A stretch of 28,982 bases of DNA. Source: OMIS01 sp044350895. Lineage in GTDB: Bacteria; Patescibacteriota; Microgenomatia; UBA1400; PJMF01. Shown one piece after another: positions 7,239 to 16,240 of this stretch (the stretch's first letter is position 1; each line of letters begins with the position of its first letter). Below the pieces are notes generated by a model. That model was not told where the DNA came from, ran no database searches, and saw only the letters and a list, made by a program, of their open reading frames with translations. The DNA lies in assembly GCA_044350895.1 (NCBI GenBank), contig JBILGT010000019.1, positions 1-28,982 on the forward strand, in the 5' to 3' direction. A program made the position numbers and the translations under genes.

Positions 7239-8342
7239 ATGAAAGTCAGTCAGGCAATCATATTTGGATTAAGTGCAGCAGCACTATTATTTATTGGTTT
7301 TGGTATTGGCTTTTTCTACTCAGATAAAATTGAACTTCCCTTAAAAACACCGTTTGTTGTCAATCAAAAAGAAAAAGCTTTGCTTCCACTACTTCCATAT
7401 ACATTTGCCAGTCTTCGTGAACGCACATATGAAGGGAGGACAATTAAAATAGAAAAAGAACTTTCTAGAGAAGTAGAATTTGTTTCGTATTTGTTCACCT
7501 ATGATGCATTGGGCCGAAACATGAGCGGTCAAATTAATTTCCCAACGGTTGTGACAGATACAACTCCTGTGATTGTTATGATTCGTGGCTATGTACCACA
7601 TGAAATATTTAGTACGGGAGTGGGCACCAAAAATGGAGCTGCAGCTTTTGCTCGGGCTGGTTTTATTACGATTGCTCCAGATTTTTTTGGGTATGGTGAT
7701 AGCGACCCTGAGCCTACAGATTCTTGGCAAGCACGATTTGAAAAGCCAATTGCAGTGATTGAACTCATTAAAACAGTGCGAGAAAAAGGTATCCCGATGG
7801 ACGAGAATGGTGACCTTTTTAAAACAGATCGCGTGGGATTGTGGGGACATAGCAATGGTGGCCAGATTGCGATGAGCACGCTTGTTACAATGCGCGAATC
7901 TATCCCTACTGCACTTTGGGCTCCAGTTGTAGCACCCTTTCCATACTCTGTTCTCTTCTTTAGCGATGAAGATGCTGACGAAGGCAAAGGTATGCGTTTG
8001 TGGGTGGGACAGCTTGAAGATAAGTATGAACTTCGTGATTTTTCTTTTACTCAATATCTGGATGGTTTGAATGGACCGTTCCAGTTACATCATGGAATAA
8101 GTGATGAAGCGGCACCCAAAGTCTGGAGTGATGAATTTATTGCAAAGGTAAAAAAAGAAAATGAAGGTCGTGTCTTTGCCAAAAAGAATGCATCAGCAAG
8201 CCAGAGTGCGACCCTGGCTGACCCAATTGTGTTTAAATACTTTGAGTATCCCGGTGCAGATCACAACCTCCAGCCCAATGCAAATTGGCAAAAAGTCGTA
8301 GAGAGAGATATAGCTTTTTACACTGAGTATTTAAAGAAGTAG
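7239..8342 (+). CDS. Membrane-anchored alpha/beta hydrolase (S9/acyl-peptide hydrolase-like)
   Basis: 367 residues with an uncleaved signal anchor at 6-27, so the catalytic domain probably lies outside the membrane. The serine hydrolase triad is visible: nucleophile S205 in GHSNGG (202-208), an Asp at 289 in HGISDEAAP, and H342 in GADHN. The oxyanion-side segment MIRGY (114-118) and PDFFGYGDSD (147-156) are typical of dienelactone hydrolase or prolyl-oligopeptidase-type enzymes. It may cleave an ester or peptide; the substrate is not predictable. An insertion at about 240-275 gives a lid-like region. The 3' end faces rmuC with only five bases between the stop codons and no terminator. Confidence 0.85.
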   Translation: MKVSQAIIFGLSAAALLFIGFGIGFFYSDKIELPLKTPFVVNQKEKALLPLLPYTFASLRERTYEGRTIKIEKELSREVEFVSYLFTYDALGRNMSGQINFPTVVTDTTPVIVMIRGYVPHEIFSTGVGTKNGAAAFARAGFITIAPDFFGYGDSDPEPTDSWQARFEKPIAVIELIKTVREKGIPMDENGDLFKTDRVGLWGHSNGGQIAMSTLVTMRESIPTALWAPVVAPFPYSVLFFSDEDADEGKGMRLWVGQLEDKYELRDFSFTQYLDGLNGPFQLHHGISDEAAPKVWSDEFIAKVKKENEGRVFAKKNASASQSATLADPIVFKYFEYPGADHNLQPNANWQKVVERDIAFYTEYLKK

Positions 8343-8347
8343 AATCT

Positions 8348-9484
8348 TCAGTCAACCTTTTCAATTGGATCAATGAGGAGTGGTGATTCAATAGCTTCCT
8401 TCAAAATTGTGCCTTGTCGATAGTTTTCGATCTTCTCAATTTTGCGTTCCATCTGTCTCACCCGTGTCCCCGTGAGCAGTTCATAATCGCCTTGTAAGGT
8501 CTTGAGTGTTCTTCCGTATTTATCAAACTGTTCTTTGAATCTACCCCATTCAGATACAAACTCATCAACCTGCAGAACTGCTTCTCGCAGAGAATCACTA
8601 ATCATAAAGTTGCGGTAACTTTCCAGTACTGTTCGAGCCACCATTAAAAAGGTAAATGGTGAAACAAGCAGAACATGCTTTTTAAATGCATAGTCCACAA
8701 CGTCGGGAAGTTTTTGATTAACATATGAAAAGATCATTTCATTTGGGACAAAAAGAATTGCATAGTCCAAGGTGTATGAGCTTGGATCAATATAGACTGA
8801 AACTTTATCAATTTTTTCTTTGAGGTTTCTCGAAAATTGCAAAAGATGTGTCTGCTGTTGCGTTTTTGTATCAGAATCAGCAAGTTTTTGAATTTCACTA
8901 AATGGAAATTTAACGTCAACACAAATGCAGCGTTTATCTGGAAGCAAAAGTTTGATATCAGGTCGCAGTGTTGTAGTACCCAATAACGACTGCCGCTGAT
9001 AATGCACACCTTCCATTAAGCCATTTGCTTGCATTAGATCTTCAATAATCCGCTCCCCCCATTCACCACGAGCTTGATTATTCGAAAGCACATCAGAAAG
9101 TTTTTTTGTTGAAATTGAGAGTTCGTCAGTGAGTTTACGATGACTTTCGAGGGATGTTGCGAGCTCTGAGAATTTTTTCACCCGGTCTTGCTCCAGTACT
9201 CTAATTTCTGACTGGCGTTTTTCTAGATCTTGTTTAATACCCTCCACCATTGTCTCAATTGACTTATGTTGGTGGGATAAACTGTTTGCAATGACTTCTT
9301 TTTCACCTCGTAGCATTTCACGACTTTGCGCCGCCACTAAAGATGCACTTTTACCAAATACTTGTTCAACCATCGCTTCAATATTTTTTTGCTGATTGTT
9401 TTGACCAAGAAGTTGTTTGAGAGCAAAGTACAGTCCAATGAATCCAACTAGTATGAGGAGAATTACCCCTACTTCGAATGACAT
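8348..9484 (-). CDS. rmuC: RmuC-family DNA recombination protein
   Basis: The start is set at 9484 (MSFEVGV). An in-frame extension to 9646 exists, but it runs through the divergent promoter and has no membrane-protein character. From this start there are 378 residues: a membrane anchor at 5-22, a coiled coil at about 30-130, then the RmuC nuclease-like domain with GEWGE (140-144), RPD (174-176), the PD-(D/E)XK-like DVKFP (190-194) and FVPNE. RmuC limits inversion between short repeats in E. coli; the enzymatic activity is inferred from the fold. TATACT seven bases before the ATG supports the start and suggests a leaderless mRNA. The gene ends in TGA. Confidence 0.9.
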   Translation of the reverse strand: MSFEVGVILLILVGFIGLYFALKQLLGQNNQQKNIEAMVEQVFGKSASLVAAQSREMLRGEKEVIANSLSHQHKSIETMVEGIKQDLEKRQSEIRVLEQDRVKKFSELATSLESHRKLTDELSISTKKLSDVLSNNQARGEWGERIIEDLMQANGLMEGVHYQRQSLLGTTTLRPDIKLLLPDKRCICVDVKFPFSEIQKLADSDTKTQQQTHLLQFSRNLKEKIDKVSVYIDPSSYTLDYAILFVPNEMIFSYVNQKLPDVVDYAFKKHVLLVSPFTFLMVARTVLESYRNFMISDSLREAVLQVDEFVSEWGRFKEQFDKYGRTLKTLQGDYELLTGTRVRQMERKIEKIENYRQGTILKEAIESPLLIDPIEKVD

Positions 9485-9491
9485 GGGTTTG

Positions 9492-9499
9492 AGTATACT
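9492..9499. promoter_or_regulatory. Palindromic shared -10 (AGTATACT) between divergent genes
   Basis: AGTATACT reads as TATACT on both strands. On the minus strand it ends seven bases before the rmuC ATG. On the plus strand it ends 13 bases before the ATG at 9513. One site can thus serve both genes, probably not at the same time. Confidence 0.55.
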
Positions 9500-9512
9500 A
9501 TGGAACGTATAT

Positions 9513-9995
9513 ATGTTGCCAGCGCAGCCTACTCCTACTAAAGCAAAATCCAGACTTTCCACCCCTAAAGAACCTGTCTCTGTACAACAAAATATATCAC
9601 CACACTCGCCATCACCTATCCGTTCTGCAAAATCACACATAATCACTACACAATTTTTTACAAAACGACTTGCATTTATTCCACTGTTAGTACTTTCACT
9701 ATTGAGTTACACAGCACTCGTTTTTATTCTCAATCAAGTTCATCCCTCAAGCATTGCCAACATGCTTTTTTTTCACAGTTACCTGCCACTGCAAATTGCG
9801 TTTTTTATCGCTAACTTTTTTGCACTTAATTTTTTACTACTTCACACTCGTAGAGCACTCATTTGCAGCTGTGCTCTTTCGGTTATTTTGTTTTTAAAAC
9901 TACAGTCAGTTTCTATCCATTTTGTAGTAGCACTTATTCCTCTATTGTTTTTCTTGACCCTAGAAGCCTTCTTCAGCTTCATCTTTAGGAAATAG
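9513..9995 (+). CDS. Small membrane protein with Pro/Ser-rich cytoplasmic N-terminus, unknown
   Basis: 160 residues from the ATG at 9513. A longer in-frame start at 9417 would lie inside rmuC and before the promoter, so it was not used. Residues 1-50 are rich in Pro, Ser, Thr and Lys and look disordered. Four hydrophobic segments follow (about 54-70, 80-103, 108-125 and 130-155), ending in FRK. No family recognised. It is divergent from rmuC and sits 38 bases before the YerC-like gene, which has its own -10 at 10001. Confidence 0.6.
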   Translation: MLPAQPTPTKAKSRLSTPKEPVSVQQNISPHSPSPIRSAKSHIITTQFFTKRLAFIPLLVLSLLSYTALVFILNQVHPSSIANMLFFHSYLPLQIAFFIANFFALNFLLLHTRRALICSCALSVILFLKLQSVSIHFVVALIPLLFFLTLEAFFSFIFRK

Positions 9996-10033
9996 TTTGA
10001 TATACTTCACTATAGAAAAGCAGGCAATTCATT

Positions 10034-10390
10034 ATGATAAAGACATCACCTTCATTAACTAAAGAAGCAGAAGTACAACTTAAAATTGAACTCGCTCAAC
10101 TGATAGCAGATTTCAGAAAACCACGAGAGATCTTATCTTTCTTAACACTTTTCCTTAGTGATGCAGAACTTTTGATCCTCACCAAGCGTCTGGCTATTTT
10201 CAAACGTCTCAATTCAAACTACTCATATGAAGACATTCAAAAAGAGCTGGGAGTTTCCAGTGCTACAGTCTCTTCTGTGGCACAATTAAAATCTGATCCA
10301 TTTGCTGAAACAGTGATGGAACATCTGCTCGCACAAGACTGGGCAGAAAATACCGCTCAGAAATTGCGTAAGATTTTCAAAAAGTCCTAA
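10034..10390 (+). CDS. YerC/YecD-type TrpR-like transcriptional regulator
   Basis: 118 residues, the typical length of the TrpR/YerC/YecD family, all helical. The helix-turn-helix is at about residues 66-90 (YSYEDIQKELGVSSATVSSV). The first half (FLTLFLSDAELLILTKRLAI) is the dimer-forming core of the TrpR fold. The ligand of YerC-like proteins is generally unknown and nothing here points to tryptophan. An extended -10 (TGATATACT, hexamer at 10001-10006) gives a leader of about 20 bases, one of the few leadered genes here. It lies 41 bases before metG on the same strand and could act locally. Confidence 0.85.
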   Translation: MIKTSPSLTKEAEVQLKIELAQLIADFRKPREILSFLTLFLSDAELLILTKRLAIFKRLNSNYSYEDIQKELGVSSATVSSVAQLKSDPFAETVMEHLLAQDWAENTAQKLRKIFKKS

Positions 10391-10411
10391 TTATTCTCTA
10401 CACATTTTAGT

Positions 10412-10417
10412 TATAAT
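10412..10417 (+). promoter_or_regulatory. -10 element TATAAT before metG
   Basis: A consensus TATAAT ends eight bases before an in-frame GTG (10426) and 14 before the ATG (10432). The first spacing would match the leaderless pattern elsewhere in the window, so the GTG could be the real start. Confidence 0.55.
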
Positions 10418-10431
10418 GATCGGTAGTGCTT

Positions 10432-11853
10432 ATGAAAAAATTCTACTTAACGTCTGCTATTCCCTATGTAAATGCCAAACCACACTTAGGTCATGTTCTT
10501 GAGTGGTTCCAAGCTGACACAATTGCTCGGTACCATCGAGCACTGGGTGAAGAAGTTTCATTTGCCTGTGGCACAGATGAAAATAGTCTTAAAAATGTTC
10601 AGGCAGCTGAAAAAGCAGGCAAACAGCCTCAAGAATGGCTTGATGAATATGCTGTAATTTTTGAGGATGCATTCAAATTTTTTGATATTAGCTTGACTCA
10701 CTTTCGTCGTGGCAGTGATGCCAAGTTGCATTGGCCAGGTGTACAAGAGTTATGGAATCGCTGTGACCAAGCAGGTGACTTATATCAAAAAGAGTACACA
10801 GGACTCTATTGTGTGGGCTGTGAAAGTTACTACACCCCTGATGAGCTGATTGATGGCAAATGCCCGGAGCATTTGACTGTTCCAGATACAATCACAGAGT
10901 CAAACTACTTCTTTAGACTCTCAAAGTATCAAGATGCAATTAAAAAGCTGATTACAACAGACACGCTCCAAATTGTTTCTGAGCAGTATAAAAATGAGAT
11001 GCTCGGATTCATTGACCAAGGTCTCGAAGATTTTAGTGTTTCGCGCTCTATTCAACGCGGCCGTGGTGTGGGCGTTCCTGTTCCTGGAGATGATTCACAA
11101 GTAATGTATGTCTGGTTTGATGCGCTTGCCATTTATTTGACGGCAGTAGGTTTTGGTACGAATGCAGCTGAGTTTGCTGAAAACTGGCCAGCACAAGCAC
11201 ACGTGATTGGTAAAGGTATTAATCGTTTCCATTCTGTGTACTGGATTGGCATGCTGCTTTCCGCAGGACTTGCAGTGCCAAACACAATTTCAGTTCATGG
11301 CTATATTACTGCAGACGGTCAAAAAATGAGCAAATCTCTTGGTAATGTTATTGATCCATTCGCTGTGGTCGAAAAATACGGTCTCGAACCGATTCGCTAC
11401 TATCTGTTAAAGTACATTCCCACACATAGTGACGGTGACTTTAGCTATGAAAAGTTTATTGAGGTATACACTGCTGATTTAGCCAATGGCATTGGAAATC
11501 TTTGCTCACGGGTCGCTAAACTTTGTGAGAAAAACGAAGTGAGTGTGCCGGCAACAGCACCAGAATTTAGTGCTGAGTTCAAAGCATTTTTTGATACAAC
11601 TGAGCTTTCTGAAGCAGTACATGCAGTTTCACAACTTGTCACTCAAACTGACCAGTACCTCAGTGAACAAACACCATGGAAAAAAACTGGTGCCGAACAA
11701 GCAGCAATTTTGGTAGAAGCAGTGCAGCGAATTCGGATAATTGCATTCCATCTACAGCCATTCATGCCAAAGACTGCAGCAACAATTCTCGGGCACTTTA
11801 GCCAAGAAAAGATTACCGCACTCCAGCCATTATTTCCTCGACTTGAGTCATAA
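10432..11853 (+). CDS. metG: Methionyl-tRNA synthetase
   Basis: Charges tRNA-Met with methionine in the cytoplasm. A class I synthetase core: the HIGH motif appears as HLGH at 18-21 and KMSKS at 298-302. One zinc knuckle sits in the connective insert (C127-x2-C130 and C144-x2-H147). An anticodon-binding helical domain extends to the end. At 473 residues it is the short form without the C-terminal tRNA-binding (Arc1p/Trbp111-like) domain. The ATG at 10432 gives the usual KKFYLTSAIPYVNA start; the GTG two codons earlier is an alternative that better fits the -10 spacing. TatD follows six bases downstream, a pairing also seen in other bacteria. Confidence 0.95.
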   Translation: MKKFYLTSAIPYVNAKPHLGHVLEWFQADTIARYHRALGEEVSFACGTDENSLKNVQAAEKAGKQPQEWLDEYAVIFEDAFKFFDISLTHFRRGSDAKLHWPGVQELWNRCDQAGDLYQKEYTGLYCVGCESYYTPDELIDGKCPEHLTVPDTITESNYFFRLSKYQDAIKKLITTDTLQIVSEQYKNEMLGFIDQGLEDFSVSRSIQRGRGVGVPVPGDDSQVMYVWFDALAIYLTAVGFGTNAAEFAENWPAQAHVIGKGINRFHSVYWIGMLLSAGLAVPNTISVHGYITADGQKMSKSLGNVIDPFAVVEKYGLEPIRYYLLKYIPTHSDGDFSYEKFIEVYTADLANGIGNLCSRVAKLCEKNEVSVPATAPEFSAEFKAFFDTTELSEAVHAVSQLVTQTDQYLSEQTPWKKTGAEQAAILVEAVQRIRIIAFHLQPFMPKTAATILGHFSQEKITALQPLFPRLES

Positions 11854-11859
11854 CACAGT

Positions 11860-12723
11860 ATGATTATTGATACACACTGCCACTACAACCTTGAGCCACT
11901 GTACGGTGAGTCTGGCACTGTTTGGCAGGATCACTGGCGCACTGCACAAGAACATGATGTTACCCACAGTATTGTTGTGGGAACTGATATTACAACATCA
12001 CTGCGTGCAATAGAAATCTGTCGTGACACACCCAATTTACGAGCTGCTGTTGGATTTCATCCACACGTCATTGGTGACTCTCTTGAGAAGAAATTGCCAA
12101 CTGAAACACAGAAAATTGAAGACCAAATACATGAGTGGATTATTCATTTACAAAAAGTTTTACAAAATGCACCAACAAAGAAGATCGTAGCTATTGGAGA
12201 AACCGGCCTCGATTATTTTAGAATTGATCTTGCTACACAAGAAGCACAACATGAACGTGCATTACAACAACAACTATTCATTGAACAAATTAAACTCGCT
12301 GATTCACAACTGCTGCCCCTAATTTTACATGTTCGAGATACTGGTGAAACAGCCTATGCAGACACGCTGCATCTTTTGAAAGAAAATAAAAAGTCAAACA
12401 TTCCATTCATACTGCACTGTGTTTCCGGTTCTGTTTCGTATGTCCAAGATGCACTCGAAATGGGAGCATATGTTGGAGTGGCAGGAAATGTGTCATACAA
12501 AAATGCAACCAAAATCCACGAAATAGTAAAATCTGTACCAAAGGATAGATTACTACTCGAAACTGATGCACCGTTTCTTCCACCAGTTCCACATCGTGGT
12601 AAAACTTGTGAGCCATGGATGATACAATTAACTGGGCAAGTGCTGCAGGAACAATTTGGAATCACACTAGAGCAACTATATACTAATACACTGCAGGTAT
12701 TTCCCAGTTTACGCACAACATGA
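11860..12723 (+). CDS. TatD-family metal-dependent DNase/hydrolase
   Basis: 287 residues forming an amidohydrolase-type TIM barrel with two metal ions. The ligands are visible in order: DTHCHY near residue 4, GFHPH at about 67, GETGLDY at about 113, HVRDTG at about 158, HCVSGS at about 188 and ETDAPFLPPVPHRG near 234. TatD enzymes are 3'-5' exonucleases implicated in repair and DNA turnover. It starts six bases after metG, and its stop TGA overlaps the ATG of the next gene (ATGA), so translation of the glycosyltransferase may be coupled to it. A slightly longer insert (about 85-110) than in E. coli TatD is present. Confidence 0.92.
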   Translation: MIIDTHCHYNLEPLYGESGTVWQDHWRTAQEHDVTHSIVVGTDITTSLRAIEICRDTPNLRAAVGFHPHVIGDSLEKKLPTETQKIEDQIHEWIIHLQKVLQNAPTKKIVAIGETGLDYFRIDLATQEAQHERALQQQLFIEQIKLADSQLLPLILHVRDTGETAYADTLHLLKENKKSNIPFILHCVSGSVSYVQDALEMGAYVGVAGNVSYKNATKIHEIVKSVPKDRLLLETDAPFLPPVPHRGKTCEPWMIQLTGQVLQEQFGITLEQLYTNTLQVFPSLRTT

Positions 12724-14231
12724 CAAAAGAAAGTTCAACCGCGCGCTTCGTGAGAAGGCATCCGGTTAAAATCCAGCGCTTTTTAGAAATTCTCCCCGGA
12801 TTCTTTTCTTGGTCACTGATTCTCTTTCCATTCTGGGGATCATTTTTTATTCCCGTAATTGTTTCATACTATATTATTGGTTTTTGTGTGTACTGGCTCT
12901 ACCGTTCACTCACGCTTGCTGTACTGGCCATTGTGGCACACTGGCGCATCCGTGCATCTAGTCAATTTGACTGGATCACCGATCTTAATTCAGTTTTTGG
13001 TGACAAGTGGAAAAAAATTCATCACGTCATTATTATTCCCACCTACAAAGAGCCTGTTACAACATTACAAAGAACATTAAATGCACTCAGTGAACAAACA
13101 TATCCACGTAAAAACATTCACATTATGCTTTCATTTGAAGAACGAGAAGGTCAGGAAGCTATAGATAAAGGGAAGCAGCTACAAAAAGAGTACGGCCATG
13201 TTTTTGGTAATCTCTGGACAACGCTCCACCCAGATATTATGGGAGAAGTTAAGGGTAAATCCTCCAACACCGCCTGGGGCGCTCGAAAAGCAAAAATTCA
13301 CTTGGTAGATGAGCAAAAAGTCCCAATTGAACACGTTACCATCACCAGTGAAGATGCTGATGCGCTGTTTCACAAATCATACTTTACCGCACTGACCTAC
13401 TCATTCATGAAAGACAAGAAGCCATTTAATGTCATTTGGCAGGGTGCAATTGCTTTTTATAACAATATTTGGCGAGTGCCATCACCAGTTCGCGTCATGG
13501 CAGCTCTATTTTCTGTAACACAAATGTATATTCTGGTGCGCCAAGATCGACTGATTAACTTTTCCACATACAGCACATCACTCAAACATATTCATGATAT
13601 TGGCTACTGGGATACAAATGTGATTCCAGAAGACTATCGTCTTTTCTTCAAATCCTACTTCGCCAAAAAGGGCGATTTTGAGGTCAAACCTATTTATCTC
13701 CCGATCTATGCTGACGCTGCTGAATCACACTCATTTTGGTCTACTATGATGAATCAATACGAACAGCTCAAACGGTGGGCCTGGGGAGTCAGTGATGATG
13801 CGTATATTATTCGCCAATATTTAATGGCAGATGAGATTCCATTTTGGGATCGCACAGTGCGTGTCATGAAGACTGTGGAAGATCACTTTTTATGGCCAGT
13901 GAACTGGTTTGCCATTACTATTTCAGCATTTTTACCACCACTTTTAAATCCTGCATTCAACCGCACTATCTTGGGAAAAACGTTACCTCAGGTTACCTCA
14001 TTACTCCTCACCATTTCACTAGTCTCTATGGTGGTTATTTTTATTCTCGATGCACTCAATCGTCCACCACGTCCCAACAAAAACAATCCACTTTCGTATA
14101 TTCTGCAACCACTAGAATTTTTATTGCTTCCCGTCGTTGGATTCTTCTTTTCTGCCCTGCCAGGAATTGATGCACATACACGTTTAATGCTGGGCAAATA
14201 CATCGAATATAAAGTGACTGAAAAAGTGTAG
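12720..14231 (+). CDS. Family 2 processive-type glycosyltransferase, membrane-bound
   Basis: 503 residues. Two N-terminal helices (about 25-72) are followed by a cytoplasmic GT-A domain and at least three C-terminal helices (from about 383). Motifs: IIIPTYKEP at 104-112, EDADALF at 211-217 (metal-binding Asp), PED at 303-305 (probable acceptor base) and QLKRWAWG at 349-356, the QxxRW signature of cellulose-synthase-like enzymes that polymerise and export a glycan. Residues between the motifs differ from true cellulose or hyaluronan synthases, so the product is unknown. The start overlaps the tatD stop by four bases. It opens the envelope glycan block; the next gene has its own -10 28 bases before its start. 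Confidence 0.85.
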   Translation: MTKESSTARFVRRHPVKIQRFLEILPGFFSWSLILFPFWGSFFIPVIVSYYIIGFCVYWLYRSLTLAVLAIVAHWRIRASSQFDWITDLNSVFGDKWKKIHHVIIIPTYKEPVTTLQRTLNALSEQTYPRKNIHIMLSFEEREGQEAIDKGKQLQKEYGHVFGNLWTTLHPDIMGEVKGKSSNTAWGARKAKIHLVDEQKVPIEHVTITSEDADALFHKSYFTALTYSFMKDKKPFNVIWQGAIAFYNNIWRVPSPVRVMAALFSVTQMYILVRQDRLINFSTYSTSLKHIHDIGYWDTNVIPEDYRLFFKSYFAKKGDFEVKPIYLPIYADAAESHSFWSTMMNQYEQLKRWAWGVSDDAYIIRQYLMADEIPFWDRTVRVMKTVEDHFLWPVNWFAITISAFLPPLLNPAFNRTILGKTLPQVTSLLLTISLVSMVVIFILDALNRPPRPNKNNPLSYILQPLEFLLLPVVGFFFSALPGIDAHTRLMLGKYIEYKVTEKV

Positions 14232-14260
14232 TTCCTCTTCTAACTTTAGAAAAATCTCAG

Positions 14261-14266
14261 TATACT
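14261..14266 (+). promoter_or_regulatory. -10 element TATACT, leadered
   Basis: TATACT ends 28 bases before the ATG at 14295, preceded by a GC-poor stretch. It would start the envelope cluster's second transcript. Confidence 0.4.
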
Positions 14267-14294
14267 GGAGTAAGTAACAGTTTCTGTCCTGCCT

Positions 14295-15866
14295 ATGTCT
14301 TCATTTCAAAAGTTTTTAAAAAAACTTGATATTTGCTCTCCTTGGTTGGCTGGTATTCTCCTTATTATCGTTATTCTCCGGATTCCCAATTTTTTTGAAC
14401 CATACTGGTATGGTGATGAAGGAATTTATTTAACAATCGGCAACGCACTGCACAATGGTGCAAAACTATATGCCGAAATTGTTGATCATAAAACGCCACT
14501 CATTTATTATCTCGCCAATGTAGGTAGTCAGCTCAACTTTAGAATTTTGCTCGTCATCTGGATGCTTGCTGCTACAACTGCTTTTTATTATGTTGCGGCT
14601 GCACTTTTCAAGCGTCAGCGAAGTATCACCATTGCCACGCTTGTATTTGCCCTTTTAACAACTCTGCCAGCTCTGGAAGGTAATATTCCTAATGGTGAAC
14701 TGTTCGTCATTGGTTTTGTAATGGTCGGACTGCTCCTTATCACTAAGACTGACTACTTTACTAGCCTCTTTGATCGTGAAAAGGCACACAAAAATAAATA
14801 TACAAATATTTTGCTCATACTGAGTGGTAGCTTGTTTGGTTTGGGAATTTTGACCAAAGTTCCAGGACTTCTCGATCTAGGTTCAGCACTCTGCATTGGT
14901 TGGTTTACACTTACGCTTCATTTTTCTTGGAAAAAGCGTTCAGATTTTTTCAAAAAACAGCTACCTCAGACAAGTATCCATATGGGTCTAATTCTGCTTG
15001 GTGTGTTGCTCCCGATAGCTTTTTCAGTTCTTTACTATATTCTGCGCGGTACCAGCCAAGATTATCTCAACTTTGGCCTTCTCTATAATTTCCACTACAG
15101 TGGAACTTGGAAGCTTGCGCTTGATAGTAAGATATTGGAATTTCTATTTACCCTACCTGGTAAAGCTGCGATTATGGGCATCGGCATATTGTTACTAACA
15201 GTGGGAGGCAGATACCTTACTCCACAGATGCAGTTTGTAGCGACTTGGTTCCTAGTGGCATTATTTGCAAGTCTGCTTTCCAATCGTCCCTATCCACACT
15301 ACTTTTTACAAGTTGTTCCACCCCTAGCGCTGATGGTAGGAGTATTATTTGAAAAATATAGTCGGGTCATGTTTGCGCGCCATATAATTATTACTGGAAT
15401 TAGTGTTGTGCTTATCGTAGGTGTTGTTCAAATTATTGGTGTCCAGCGATATCCAACAGCCTCATACTATCAGAGAGCCTACAAACTACTAACCAACCAA
15501 ATTTCAAGTGATGAGTATCGCAATAGTTTCAGTCACCTCATGACAGATAACTATCGTGTTGCCCCAATCATTATGGCCAATAAAGACCCCTATCTCTTCA
15601 TTTGGGGTACAAATCCCACACTTTATGCATTAACCAAAAAGCAACCAACGGGTAAATTTACCGTTTCGTTTCATGTAATTGATTTGAAAGTATACGATGA
15701 AACATACTGGGATTTTGTCACTAAGCAGCCCGAATTTGTCGTAGTGATGCATGATGAGCACACACCGTTACCTGGTCTTGCGGGGTATCTACAAGATAAC
15801 TATATTCCCAATTTTAGCTATGATAATTTTGTCCTCTGGCGAAAACGGTCAGTTAGTGGGTTATAA
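14295..15866 (+). CDS. GT39/ArnT-like membrane glycosyltransferase
   Basis: 523 residues, GT-C fold. The first helix (about 17-31) leads into an extracytoplasmic loop with the catalytic-type pair D41-E42 (WYGDEGIYL), then DHKTPLIYY at 64-72, the usual donor-site region of the family. About eleven more helices and a soluble tail from about 390 follow. It lies 63 bases after the GT2 gene, and its stop codon overlaps the -10 of the next gene (TAA inside TATAAT). It probably transfers a sugar from a polyprenyl-phosphate donor made with the help of its neighbours. Donor and acceptor are unknown. Confidence 0.85.
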   Translation: MSSFQKFLKKLDICSPWLAGILLIIVILRIPNFFEPYWYGDEGIYLTIGNALHNGAKLYAEIVDHKTPLIYYLANVGSQLNFRILLVIWMLAATTAFYYVAAALFKRQRSITIATLVFALLTTLPALEGNIPNGELFVIGFVMVGLLLITKTDYFTSLFDREKAHKNKYTNILLILSGSLFGLGILTKVPGLLDLGSALCIGWFTLTLHFSWKKRSDFFKKQLPQTSIHMGLILLGVLLPIAFSVLYYILRGTSQDYLNFGLLYNFHYSGTWKLALDSKILEFLFTLPGKAAIMGIGILLLTVGGRYLTPQMQFVATWFLVALFASLLSNRPYPHYFLQVVPPLALMVGVLFEKYSRVMFARHIIITGISVVLIVGVVQIIGVQRYPTASYYQRAYKLLTNQISSDEYRNSFSHLMTDNYRVAPIIMANKDPYLFIWGTNPTLYALTKKQPTGKFTVSFHVIDLKVYDETYWDFVTKQPEFVVVMHDEHTPLPGLAGYLQDNYIPNFSYDNFVLWRKRSVSGL

Positions 15867-15867
15867 T
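15862..15867 (+). promoter_or_regulatory. -10 element TATAAT overlapping a stop codon, leaderless spacing
   Basis: Consensus TATAAT contains the TAA stop of the preceding gene and ends seven bases before the ATG at 15875. It would give the lower part of the envelope cluster its own leaderless start. Confidence 0.5.
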
Positions 15868-15874
15868 CAGAATT

Positions 15875-16237
15875 ATGTCAGAAACCTTTCGGATGGATAG
15901 CTGGGATCAGTTGAGTGTTGGTATCAAACGACCACTATTGATTAGTATTTCAGTTACCGGTTTCATCACTATTGCCAGTACACTCTACTACTTTTTTGCC
16001 CAACCAATTATTCCTATTTTTTACTCACTTGCTCGAGGTGAGCAAGCCCTCGCACAAAAAGAATGGATATTTCTTTTTCCCCTCATTTCACTACTCATGA
16101 CACTACTGCACAGTGTTTTAATTTCTGTATTCAAAGAACTTGATAAATTGGTCTTAAGATTATTTGCCTGGACAACAGTGGTCATTCAATTTTTTTTGTT
16201 TATGACATTACTAAGAATTATAATAATAACGTATTAA
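15875..16237 (+). CDS. Small three-helix membrane protein, unknown
   Basis: 120 residues with hydrophobic segments at about 20-50, 66-86 and 92-118. The charged loop between the first two contains RGEQALAQKEW. No family recognised. It lies eight bases after the GT39 gene and three bases before the WecA-like gene. This position suggests a partner or accessory protein of the phosphoglycosyltransferase or of the GT39 enzyme, though nothing in the sequence proves it. The start is supported by the -10 at 15862. Confidence 0.6.
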   Translation: MSETFRMDSWDQLSVGIKRPLLISISVTGFITIASTLYYFFAQPIIPIFYSLARGEQALAQKEWIFLFPLISLLMTLLHSVLISVFKELDKLVLRLFAWTTVVIQFFLFMTLLRIIIITY

Positions 16238-16240
16238 CCT

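Noticed and set aside
7389..8054. 221-codon open frame on the minus strand opposite the alpha/beta hydrolase
   Set aside because: The plus-strand protein has a full catalytic triad and signal anchor. The minus frame is low-complexity and has no recognisable domain, so it is an antisense shadow.
9417..9512. Longer N-terminus for the membrane protein at 9513
   Set aside because: It would start inside rmuC, ahead of the only visible promoter, and adds no plausible domain.
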